Below are positions 14,020 through 20,767 of a DNA stretch of 20,971 nt, piece by piece (the first letter of the stretch is position 1; every line of letters starts with the position of its first letter). Position numbers and translations under genes: made by a program. Source of the stretch: an uncultured Methanomassiliicoccales archaeon (GTDB lineage: Archaea > Thermoplasmatota > Thermoplasmata > Methanomassiliicoccales > Methanomethylophilaceae). The notes under the pieces were generated by a model. It saw only the letters and a list, made by a program, of their open reading frames with translations, was not told the DNA's origin and ran no database searches. The stretch spans positions 1 to 20,971 of the forward strand of contig CAKQHC010000016.1 in the NCBI GenBank assembly GCA_934234005.1, in the 5' to 3' direction.

Positions 14020-15923
14020 ATGCACCATCCTCCCGCTATAAGTCCCAAAGATACCGCTATCGCCGAAACGGCAACGATTTCTCCGACTTTGCACACAGCA
14101 CTCTCCCCGAACCAAGACGGCATATACCAGTTTCTGAGGCCTATGTCTACAGTAACGCCCATGGAACCCGAATACGATGAATTATCGATTCCTACTCCGG
14201 ACAGATAATTGGAAACTACCCTGCGATTGGATCTGCCGAAGAACGGTACAATCATAAGAGCCAGTGCCAGTAACATAAACAGCAGTATCAGCTTATTGTT
14301 GCATGAAACCGCTGAAACCAGATTTTCCGAAACACTGCCGAAGGATGCAAACAGCCATGGGATTACGGCATGCTCCGATATGACCGGGAACAAAACACAG
14401 ACGCAGACGGCAATAACCAATAGAGATCCCAATACGAACCATTCCTGACTGTGTACCGTTCTTTCCACATTATCCTTTCCCGATGAAACGGCCGCCAGTT
14501 TTCCCATCCATTTCGTCCAATAGAACGAAGTTACCGCACTGCCGAAAACAATACATATGATTATTGGCAAATATCTGCTGTCGACGAATGCAGTCAATGC
14601 AGCCCACTTGGATATGAGCATCCCGAAAGGAGCAAGAAACATTGCGGCTATACCAACAAGCATTATTCTGGCAAGCCTGGGCATTCTGTCAAACAGAAAG
14701 TCCATGTCTTCTATATCTCTGCTGCCGATGTGATGTTCTGCGGTTCCCACACACAAAAACAGTAAAGACTTGGTAACTGCATGGAATACAGTCAGCATAA
14801 TTCCGGCCCATGCGGCTTCGGGCGTGCCTATACCTGCACATGCTACTATCAATCCCAGATTGGCTATGGTCGAATATGCGAGAACCCTCTTGGCATTGCT
14901 TTGCGATATTGCTGCCATTGATGCCAAAAGGAACGTTACTCCGCCGACTGTCATAACCATATAACCTGCAATATTGTCATATAAGAGGGGAGAGAGCTTC
15001 AAAAGCAGAAACACTCCTGCCTTGACCATCGTAGACGAATGCAGAAGTGCGGACGTAGGCGTCGGTGCCACCATTGCGCCGAGAAGCCATGTATGGAACG
15101 GCATCTGTGCCGACTTTACTATCCCCGCAAGGCATAACAGCGCAACTGCGAGAAGTACATACTGCGCCGTAGAATCGGATGCAAGCAATTTATCAAGTTC
15201 CAATATTCCGAACTGGTCCGCAAGAACGATGTTTGCCCCCAGGAATGCTATGCCTCCTATAAGATTCAGAATCAGTTGCCTGAATGAATTATTGACTGCC
15301 TCTTCGGTCTTTGTATATCCTATGAGAGCGAAAGAGCATAAGGTCGTTATCTCCCAGAAGAAGAACATCCACACCATGTCATTGGAAAGCACGATGCCGT
15401 ACATTGCACTCAAAAATACGAACATCAAAAAGAAAAACCACGGTCTGCAATCTTTTTCATCACGGTGATGTTCCTGAAAATCGCGCATATATCCGACCGC
15501 GTACACGGTTATCAGGCTTCCGATGATACCTATTATGAGTATCATCACAATAGTAAGATCGTCTATGTACATCGTATGAGATATGTCTACGTCTCCTACG
15601 ACGTATAATTCAAAATATATTGACATCAAAACCTGTGCCGCACCCAATACAGAAGCTGCGGGTTTCCTGTTTTTTATTCCGAGGCAGATTATCGCGATTC
15701 CCAGGATAATCTCGATCGTGAACATTAGTTGATTGATTAATTCAGATTCCAAATCAAACGTCTGAGGTTTGCCGAGATAATTGTATGCCACAAAAACAGA
15801 AGCGGCAATGATTGCAACTGCAGACAATTCTGTGATGACGGCACGCACACGGTCGTTTTTCACCGCCAACAATAAACATGCAGCCACAAACGGGCAGACC
15901 ATCATGAATAGTATATCATTCAT
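14016..15923 (-). CDS. echA: Ech-type hydrogenase antiporter-like subunit EchA (NuoL-like)
   Basis: A 635-residue protein with about 16 membrane segments, matching the Mrp-antiporter/NuoL family and the usual EchA length. The conserved core MVAPTPTSALLHSSTMVKAGVFLL is at residues 284-307, with K270 and K301 in membrane segments and E191 in FFFWEITTLCSF, residues of the kind that form the proton path in this family. It is predicted to move H+ or Na+ across the membrane, coupled to electron flow between ferredoxin and protons. It is the first gene of echABCDEF; the next gene overlaps it by four bases. Two TATA-like elements (15956-15963 and 15972-15981) lie upstream. The ion used cannot be told from the sequence. 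Confidence 0.94.
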   Translation of the reverse strand: MNDILFMMVCPFVAACLLLAVKNDRVRAVITELSAVAIIAASVFVAYNYLGKPQTFDLESELINQLMFTIEIILGIAIICLGIKNRKPAASVLGAAQVLMSIYFELYVVGDVDISHTMYIDDLTIVMILIIGIIGSLITVYAVGYMRDFQEHHRDEKDCRPWFFFLMFVFLSAMYGIVLSNDMVWMFFFWEITTLCSFALIGYTKTEEAVNNSFRQLILNLIGGIAFLGANIVLADQFGILELDKLLASDSTAQYVLLAVALLCLAGIVKSAQMPFHTWLLGAMVAPTPTSALLHSSTMVKAGVFLLLKLSPLLYDNIAGYMVMTVGGVTFLLASMAAISQSNAKRVLAYSTIANLGLIVACAGIGTPEAAWAGIMLTVFHAVTKSLLFLCVGTAEHHIGSRDIEDMDFLFDRMPRLARIMLVGIAAMFLAPFGMLISKWAALTAFVDSRYLPIIICIVFGSAVTSFYWTKWMGKLAAVSSGKDNVERTVHSQEWFVLGSLLVIAVCVCVLFPVISEHAVIPWLFASFGSVSENLVSAVSCNNKLILLFMLLALALMIVPFFGRSNRRVVSNYLSGVGIDNSSYSGSMGVTVDIGLRNWYMPSWFGESAVCKVGEIVAVSAIAVSLGLIAGGWCI

Positions 15924-15971
15924 TCCAGTTCACGGTATTTTCATGTTCATGTGCGTTAATAAAGCATACAG

Positions 15972-15981
15972 AATTTATATT
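15972..15981 (-). promoter_or_regulatory. TATA-like box of the ech operon
   Basis: The minus strand reads ATATAAATT here, about 50 bases before the echA ATG, predicting a leader of about 25 bases. An alternative TTTATTAA at 15956-15963 would give a leader of about 10 bases. Confidence 0.4.
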
Positions 15982-16230
15982 CAAACAATTACGAAATAGT
16001 GTACAAACAGGGAATTGATATGAGTCTGTAAACGGCCGCCGTCATCCGAAAAAACGAATTTCGACACGGGGTTATATTAAAATATACTGTTTAATTCTTT
16101 CAAAAAATCGGTTGAATCCCAAAATAAGACGAATTGACCGCAGATAAAAGAATTACATCTGGCGTATATCGGAAACAATCTTTATTGGATGTGTTTTATG
16201 TTTTACATCTCCATTGCTGGCTTTTGTAAA

Positions 16231-16241
16231 AATATTATTAT
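16231..16241 (+). promoter_or_regulatory. TATA-like box of the archease gene
   Basis: AATATTATTAT, centred near 16237, about 28 bases before the ATG at 16266. This spacing predicts a leaderless mRNA and supports the upstream start codon. Confidence 0.4.
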
Positions 16242-16265
16242 TGAATCCCGTCCGAACAAAATCAG

Positions 16266-16724
16266 ATGTCTGACACGGTAAAAACATTAAAAGAGAAAAT
16301 AAAAAGATACAGAAGTATGCCCAGATACGAACTGATCGATCACACGGCTGATATGATGGTTAAAGCGTACGGTTCAACGCTGGAAGAATGCTTTGCAAAT
16401 GCAGCATATGCGCTGTTCGATCAGACTGTTGATTTGTCTGCTGTCGGAACCGAAGAATCTGTTGAAATAGATGTTTCTGGCATCGACGATGAAGACAGAC
16501 TGTACTCATTTCTGTCAGAAATGCTGTTCATAGAAGACTGCGACAATCTCATCCTGAAAGAATTCAATGTCCGTTTCGACGGAGACCGCATACTGTGCAC
16601 CGCAAAAGGTGAAAAACTAAACCGCGACAAACACAGAGTGCGCTCGGAAGTGAAAGCTGTAACATACCACATGATGGAAGTTAATCGCGAAATACCTTCC
16701 GTGACGGTCATCTTCGACGTATAA
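16266..16724 (+). CDS. Archease
   Basis: A 152-residue protein. From residue 18 it reads MPRYELIDHTADMMVKAYG, the archease signature, followed by the LYSFLSEMLF segment, RDKHRVRSEVKAVTYHMMEV, and the C-terminal VTVIFDV with the conserved metal-binding aspartate. Archease activates the RNA ligase RtcB in tRNA splicing and RNA repair, promoting its guanylylation; rtcB is not in this window. The ATG at 16266 adds 17 lysine-rich residues before the family start at 16317; the TATA spacing favours 16266, and no ribosome-binding site precedes 16317. It is upstream of the PurN-like gene, which has its own TATA box. Confidence 0.9.
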   Translation: MSDTVKTLKEKIKRYRSMPRYELIDHTADMMVKAYGSTLEECFANAAYALFDQTVDLSAVGTEESVEIDVSGIDDEDRLYSFLSEMLFIEDCDNLILKEFNVRFDGDRILCTAKGEKLNRDKHRVRSEVKAVTYHMMEVNREIPSVTVIFDV

Positions 16725-16738
16725 CCGCTGTCAATAAT

Positions 16739-16746
16739 CTAAATAG
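16739..16746 (+). promoter_or_regulatory. TATA-like box of the PurN-like gene
   Basis: CTAAATAG in the 46-base gap after archease, centred 28 bases before the ATG at 16771. The spacing predicts a leaderless mRNA independent of archease. Confidence 0.4.
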
Positions 16747-16770
16747 AGGCAGAACCTACCGCCGTATGCT

Positions 16771-17592
16771 ATGCTAAAACTCGGATGGTTCTCCAGTGGC
16801 AGGGGTCCCGGATCCCGCAATCTTCTGAAAGCCGTGATGGATAAGAAAAACAGCGGCGAATTGGATATTGAGATTGCCTTCGTGTTCTGTAATTGGGACA
16901 ATACCGAAACAGACAATCCCAAAAAAGACCAAAGGAAACTGTTCTTTGACATGGTAAACGGCTACGGCATTCCGCTGATAACCGCATCCTGGAAAGGATT
17001 CAAACCTGAATTGCGTAAATCCGATCAGGCTGCATGGCGGAACGAATACGGCAAACTCCTCAGAGAAAAAACAGGCCAATACAGTTTTGATCTTGGCATA
17101 TTGGCGGGATACATGATGTGGATGGATGACGAAACATGCAGAGCATACAATATGCTCAACCTCCATCCCGCACTGCCTGACGGACCGAAAGGCACATGGC
17201 AGGAAGTAATCTGGGAATTGATATCGGAAAAAGCCGACCGTCAGGGATCTATGTTACACATATGTACGGAAGAATGGGACAGAGGTGCAGCCATTACATA
17301 TTGCGGATTTTCAATACGCGGACCGGAATATGACGCTTTATGGGCAAATTTCGATGAAAAATTAAAGATTGAACCGTTCGATAAAATCAAAGCGGAAGAA
17401 GGCGAAGAAGAACCGCTCTTTGAAAAAATAAGAAAAGACGGAGCCAAACGCGAACTGCCGCTGATAGTTGCCACAATCAGAGAATTTGCAGAAGGCCGCG
17501 TAAAAATAGTAAATAAAAAACTGTACGTAGACGGAAAGGTTCTGAACGGTCCGTACGACCTGTCCGCCGAAGTGGATGCTTCGTTGGAGTGA
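16771..17592 (+). CDS. PurN-like formyltransferase (phosphoribosylglycinamide formyltransferase family)
   Basis: A 273-residue protein with a formyltransferase N-terminal fold. MLKLGWFSSGRGPGSRNLLKAV corresponds to the phosphate-binding start of PurN. The catalytic triad of GAR transformylase can be matched: N130 and H132 in MLNLHPALPDGPKGTW and D170 in CTEEWDRGAAITY. PurN transfers a formyl group from 10-formyltetrahydrofolate to GAR in purine synthesis. The protein is longer than typical PurN (about 190-210), with an acidic insertion (EEGEEEPLFEKI, about 210-221) and a C-terminal segment ending in VNKKLYVDGKVLNGPYDL. It is followed after five bases by the EhaR-like gene, suggesting joint function. 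Family assignment is fair; the true substrate could differ from GAR. Confidence 0.75.
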   Translation: MLKLGWFSSGRGPGSRNLLKAVMDKKNSGELDIEIAFVFCNWDNTETDNPKKDQRKLFFDMVNGYGIPLITASWKGFKPELRKSDQAAWRNEYGKLLREKTGQYSFDLGILAGYMMWMDDETCRAYNMLNLHPALPDGPKGTWQEVIWELISEKADRQGSMLHICTEEWDRGAAITYCGFSIRGPEYDALWANFDEKLKIEPFDKIKAEEGEEEPLFEKIRKDGAKRELPLIVATIREFAEGRVKIVNKKLYVDGKVLNGPYDLSAEVDASLE

Positions 17593-17597
17593 TATAT

Positions 17598-18707
17598 ATG
17601 GCAGGAGAATTCGATCCGACCAATGATTTGGGTCTTTTTCCCGAAAAATCATTTATCGCATCTTGTCACGGATTTCTTCTACGCAACGATCCCGTCAGGG
17701 ATTTGTGCGAGAGATACATAGATAAGGGAAGGAATTTCCTCAAAGTACTTCGCAGATACGATGATCTGACCGCGTATGTGCTGGGAAGGGAAGAGGCGGT
17801 TGCCGGCAACAGCGTCAAATGGGCTGTTCCGTTCCTCAAAGCCTTCGGTGCTACGGACAACGGCATCTACACCTGGTGCAGAGATCACATGGACCTCATG
17901 CCCGGATCGTGTCAGGCCATGCGTTATATAACGAATCTTATGCCTTCGGCACTGGTAGCATCCGAATACGAACACGCCATAATGCCTCTGTCCGATGCCT
18001 TGGAAGCCCCCGACTGCAGTATCGAATGTACTGCCCTGTCTCTGGACGGATCGACATTCGGAAGAAGCGACTCCCGTAGGATAAGGGAGTTGGCGAACGA
18101 AATAGCATCTTTAAAAGTGCCCTCCACAGTCTATGAAATCGACGTCCCCATGGAAGTTGACGAAGCGGACGTGCGTATAATCAAAACGTTGGATCGCGTG
18201 TTCCAGGAAGATATACCCGACATCCTGTGTGCCATGTCTTTGATGGAATCGATTGATCCTATGAATTCTTTCAAAAAAGGATATTCTTTGGTAAACATGC
18301 GCAAAGAAACCAGCATAGATTTTGATTCCACTGTGATGGTCGGAAGCGACCACACCGATTTTCAGGCACTTGATTTGGTACGTGACAAATCCGGATTGTC
18401 AATAGCATTCAACGGTTCGGAATTTGCGGTGCGCGGGTGCAATGTGTGTGTAATGTCCAATGATTCCACGGTCATCGCCGTGTTGACGCAGGAATTCTTC
18501 AACGGAGGCATACAATCCGTAATGGATCTTGTTTCCAATTGGGACAGACAGTATCTTAAGAAGACCGATATGCCGGACAGATATCTTATGGATTGTATGC
18601 TCAAAGCTCATCCGCGCAAACTTCCCGACGTCCGTCTGGTGGATAAGAACAATGTAGAAGAAATATCCAAACTCAGCGACACATACAGAACCAAAATTAT
18701 GTCATGA
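17598..18707 (+). CDS. EhaR/COG4030-like HAD-fold protein with degraded catalytic motifs
   Basis: A 369-residue protein resembling the archaeal HAD-like family labelled energy-converting hydrogenase A subunit R (from memory; not searched). Matching segments are FLKVLRRYDDLTAYVLGREEAVAGNS (about 47-72), VPFLKAFGATDN (77-88), MPSALVASEYEHAI (115-128) and GLSIAFNGSEFAVRGCNVCVMS (266-287). In active members the first motif contains an aspartate nucleophile (TDCEG-like); here it reads IASCHG, with S22 and H24 in place of the acidic residues. The later GDSxTD motif reads GSDHTD (249-254). Loss of phosphatase activity is therefore likely (inference). A GTG at 17589 is in frame, but the ATG at 17598 has GGAGTGAT just upstream. 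It forms a pair with the PurN-like gene. Despite the EhaR label it is not adjacent to eha genes. Confidence 0.6.
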   Translation: MAGEFDPTNDLGLFPEKSFIASCHGFLLRNDPVRDLCERYIDKGRNFLKVLRRYDDLTAYVLGREEAVAGNSVKWAVPFLKAFGATDNGIYTWCRDHMDLMPGSCQAMRYITNLMPSALVASEYEHAIMPLSDALEAPDCSIECTALSLDGSTFGRSDSRRIRELANEIASLKVPSTVYEIDVPMEVDEADVRIIKTLDRVFQEDIPDILCAMSLMESIDPMNSFKKGYSLVNMRKETSIDFDSTVMVGSDHTDFQALDLVRDKSGLSIAFNGSEFAVRGCNVCVMSNDSTVIAVLTQEFFNGGIQSVMDLVSNWDRQYLKKTDMPDRYLMDCMLKAHPRKLPDVRLVDKNNVEEISKLSDTYRTKIMS

Positions 18708-18708
18708 T

Positions 18709-18746
18709 TACACGGAATCGGAATGTTTCAAAAACGGTTCCGTGTA
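18709..18746 (+). terminator. Terminator hairpin of the PurN-like/EhaR-like operon, shared with the MarR gene end
   Basis: TACACGGAA (18709-18717) pairs with TTCCGTGTA (18738-18746) in a perfect 9-bp stem with a 20-base loop, followed on the plus strand by TCTTTTCCC. The right arm lies within the last codons of the convergent MarR gene, whose stop is at 18728, so one hairpin may mark both transcript ends. Confidence 0.6.
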
Positions 18747-19168
18747 TCTTTTCCCAATATTTTTAACAGGATTGCATACAGTTCCGACAATTCCGTATCG
18801 GTAAGTTCCGACATCAACGCTTTATTGGATTCTCTCCCCATCTCCATAAATTTGGAATACAGCCCATAACCTTCGGAAGTTACTGTTATCGTCCTCACAC
18901 GGGCATCTTCTCTGCTGACAGACACCTCAATTAAACCTTTCTCGCGTAATCTGTCGACAATTCCGCATGCCGCCTGATGCGACGTTCTCATCTGTTCACA
19001 CAAATCCGCTATCCTGCATCCGGGATTGGATATAACGAATGTCAACGCATCTGCCTGTACAGACGTCATTCCCAGCATTAATGCATTCTCGTCCCTTTTC
19101 CTGTGAACTTCACGGCCTGCTATGCGCAATATGCGCGACAGCATCAAAATGTCTACATCGGCTTGCAT
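18728..19168 (-). CDS. MarR family transcriptional regulator
   Basis: A 146-residue protein with the MarR winged-helix layout: an N-terminal dimerisation helix, a helix-turn-helix at about 50-75 (CRIADLCEQMRTSHQAACGIVDRLREKGLIE), the wing SREDARVRTITVTSEGYGLY with the conserved Asp-Arg type pattern, and a C-terminal helix pair (MSELTDTELSELYAILLKIL). The ATG at 19168 has GGAG five bases upstream, supporting this start even though it lies 59 bases inside the 3' end of the membrane-protein gene. MarR proteins usually repress their own operon and respond to small molecules or oxidants. Its probable operator is the inverted repeat at 19868-19885. Confidence 0.9.
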   Translation of the reverse strand: MQADVDILMLSRILRIAGREVHRKRDENALMLGMTSVQADALTFVISNPGCRIADLCEQMRTSHQAACGIVDRLREKGLIEVSVSREDARVRTITVTSEGYGLYSKFMEMGRESNKALMSELTDTELSELYAILLKILGKDTRNRF

Positions 19169-19859
19169 CCTTCTCCGCCCCCGAAATATTGTTAAGATCC
19201 TCGCCCGGAATCAAAATCGAAGTAAGACGCGATAATTTTGACATATACAGCCTGGCAACAAATCCGGTCAGGAAACAACTGATGAATGTTCCTTCTCTGA
19301 CTCCTCCCAACGTACCTATGCCCAGTAGACCGATTACAGCTGCTATAATTACCATTGTCGTATCGGATGTTACTCTAACCTTTCCATAATTTCTTCTTAC
19401 CTTCATCGTAAGAGCGTAGACAAATCCGTCACCGGGCAACATGACAACATTTGCTACAACCTGCAGATACACCCCTAATGCAAGTGTAAACACTCCTGCA
19501 AAAACACAGACTATCTGCATCCAATATTCACCGGGATTCAGGAATGCAAACAGCCACATAGCAAAATCCACGAGATATCCGAATATAAATGAAATCAGAA
19601 TCTCCAACAGCAGATTTATTTTGGTTGTACGGTCAATCACTTTCGGTCCCAAAAGAATCCATTGAAAAATTATTAAAAGAATACTAAACAGGATTGTAAA
19701 TTCACCCAATGTCAACTGAGGGAACACCATACTCATACTGTATGGGATAGATGTTATCGGCGATGTTCCCAAAGATCCTTTAGTTATTATACCAATACCC
19801 AGTGTTATAAATAACAGACTGACTCCGAAGATTGTGTAACGTCTTAACAAACAATCCAT
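19110..19859 (-). CDS. YczE/YitT-like integral membrane protein
   Basis: A 249-residue protein with about five to six membrane segments. It starts LLRRYTIFGVSLLFITLGIGIITKGSLGTSPITSIPYSMS, and has VVANVVMLPGDGFVYALTMKV in the middle; the G-x-G-TSPI and LPGDGF motifs are typical of the YczE/DUF6198 membrane family, mainly found in bacteria. A transporter role is often assumed but not proven. The last 40 residues after the final membrane segment are hydrophilic and end PVAHIAHSRP-like (FDAVAHIAHSRP); this tail overlaps the start of the MarR gene. It is first in a two-gene operon with MarR. The TATA-like TTAATATA (19882-19889) is centred 27 bases before the ATG, predicting a leaderless mRNA. Confidence 0.82.
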   Translation of the reverse strand: MDCLLRRYTIFGVSLLFITLGIGIITKGSLGTSPITSIPYSMSMVFPQLTLGEFTILFSILLIIFQWILLGPKVIDRTTKINLLLEILISFIFGYLVDFAMWLFAFLNPGEYWMQIVCVFAGVFTLALGVYLQVVANVVMLPGDGFVYALTMKVRRNYGKVRVTSDTTMVIIAAVIGLLGIGTLGGVREGTFISCFLTGFVARLYMSKLSRLTSILIPGEDLNNISGAEKDASRCRHFDAVAHIAHSRP

Positions 19860-19867
19860 ACATTAAT

Positions 19868-19885
19868 TATACAACATATTGTATA
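19868..19885. promoter_or_regulatory. Probable MarR operator of the yczE-like/marR operon
   Basis: TATACAA (19868-19874) and TTGTATA (19879-19885) form a perfect 7-bp inverted repeat with a 4-base spacer. It overlaps the TATA-like TTAATATA on the minus strand and ends 8 bases before the predicted start of transcription. Size and symmetry fit MarR sites; binding is inferred. Confidence 0.6.
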
Positions 19886-19957
19886 TTAATTGAATTACAT
19901 AAATCCGACACGATGATGCTCACGCAAAACGGAATCGAAAAAACAGAAAATGTTTAT

Positions 19958-19983
19958 CACCCATTGTCCGAAAACAATGGGTG
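19958..19983 (-). terminator. Terminator hairpin of the L15e gene
   Basis: CACCCATTGT (19958-19967) pairs with ACAATGGGTG (19974-19983): a perfect 10-bp stem with a 6-base loop. On the minus strand it is followed by a T-rich stretch (ACATTTTCTGTTTTTTCG). It begins 20 bases after the L15e stop codon. Confidence 0.8.
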
Positions 19984-20003
19984 GATTATTACCCGTTACA
20001 GAA

Positions 20004-20627
20004 TCACTTGATTCTTCTCTGGTTGGCTCTGACGGAAGGCCTAGCCTTCTCGGCACCTTTTCCGGTGTGCCTCATACCACGGCCCTTCTGTCCGGCAGAA
20101 GTCTTTCCGCGGTATACACGGTTCTTGGAGGTGTTGTTGCAGATCCAGTTAATCTTCTTGTCAGATTTGATTACGGGATGTGCGGGATCGACGAGAATAA
20201 CCTCATACCACTCCTGCTGTCCGTCTGCTCCTACCCAGTAGGAGTTAAGAACCTCAAGGTTGGGGTATCTCTTGGCTGCCCTTTCTTCGGCCATTCTCTG
20301 GAGGCTCTTTCCGACGGTAATCTGGTTGATTCCCTTTCTCTTAGCTCTCCTTCCTGCCCTGATTGTTCTCTTCTGGAATGATCCTTTCCTGACTTTGGCC
20401 CTTACGATAACATATCCCTGTTTCGCTTTGTAACCAAGTGCTCTAGCCCTGTCAAGTCTGGTAGGCTTGTCGACACGGCAAAAGTTCTCTTCCTTTCTCC
20501 AAGCAATCCTGCGCTCATAGTTAAGCTCCTTTACGTAGGATTTGTTGGGGTTGTTCCAGGCATCAGCAATGTAGCTGTACATGCTTTTCCCGTTTACCGG
20601 GCGTGTTTCTTGAGTCTCTTCGCTCAT
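20004..20627 (-). CDS. rpl15e: 50S ribosomal protein L15e
   Basis: A 207-residue protein of the archaeal/eukaryotic eL15 family: MYSYIADAWNNPNKSY near the start, RRIAWRKEENFCRVDKPTRLDRARALGYKAKQGYVIVRAKVRKG in the first third, YPNLEVLNSYWVGADGQQEWYEVILVDPAHP in the second half, and a basic C-terminus (GRGMRHTGKGAEKARPSVRANQRR). It binds 23S rRNA in the large subunit. The frame is open to 20654, but the ATG at 20627 has GGTGA upstream and fits family length better. It is a single-gene unit with its own promoter, leader and strong terminator. This gene is the clearest single proof that the window is archaeal. Confidence 0.96.
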   Translation of the reverse strand: MSEETQETRPVNGKSMYSYIADAWNNPNKSYVKELNYERRIAWRKEENFCRVDKPTRLDRARALGYKAKQGYVIVRAKVRKGSFQKRTIRAGRRAKRKGINQITVGKSLQRMAEERAAKRYPNLEVLNSYWVGADGQQEWYEVILVDPAHPVIKSDKKINWICNNTSKNRVYRGKTSAGQKGRGMRHTGKGAEKARPSVRANQRRIK

Positions 20628-20671
20628 TTGATTCACCTTTTCGGATTCGCCCAATTGGGTACATTTCCGTA

Positions 20672-20692
20672 TACAGTTCTAAACGAACTGTA
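20672..20692 (-). promoter_or_regulatory. Hairpin in the 5' leader of the L15e gene
   Basis: TACAGTTC (20672-20679) and GAACTGTA (20685-20692) form a perfect 8-bp stem with a 5-base loop. It sits near the predicted transcription start, 45-65 bases before the ATG. A 10-base palindrome CCCAATTGGG follows in the leader at 20650-20659. Either an operator or an RNA leader structure is possible. Confidence 0.4.
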
Positions 20693-20710
20693 ACAACGCA
20701 TTGACATACA

Positions 20711-20720
20711 TTATTTAAAA
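20711..20720 (-). promoter_or_regulatory. TATA box of the L15e gene
   Basis: The minus strand reads TTTTAAATAA, a good archaeal TATA match. Transcription would start near 20690, giving a leader of about 60 bases, unlike the leaderless genes elsewhere in the window. Confidence 0.55.
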
Positions 20721-20767
20721 CAAACGGAGTAGGTGTATTTAGGCATATACAAAAAACAGAAATTAAC

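Larger units (their letters stand above)
15924..16265. other. AT-rich divergent promoter region between ech and archease genes; no gene
   Basis: A 342-base gap. On the echA side are TATA-like TTTATTAA (15956-15963) and TATAAATT (within 15972-15981). On the archease side is AATATTATTATT near 16231-16241, about 27 bases before the ATG. A further AT-rich stretch around 16073-16095 (ttatattaaaatatactg) has no assigned gene. No open frame of convincing composition, RNA gene or repeat was seen. Confidence 0.6.

Noticed and set aside
10898..15923. Fpo/Nuo-like respiratory complex instead of a hydrogenase
   Set aside because: The large subunit has both CxxC nickel motifs, and the cluster has only six subunits in Ech order, so Ech fits better.
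6594..16044. Similar strings GGCCGCCGTAATC (near 6595) and GGCCGCCGTCATC (near 16034)
   Set aside because: A 13-base near match in two gaps with no common neighbour or extended similarity; judged to be chance.
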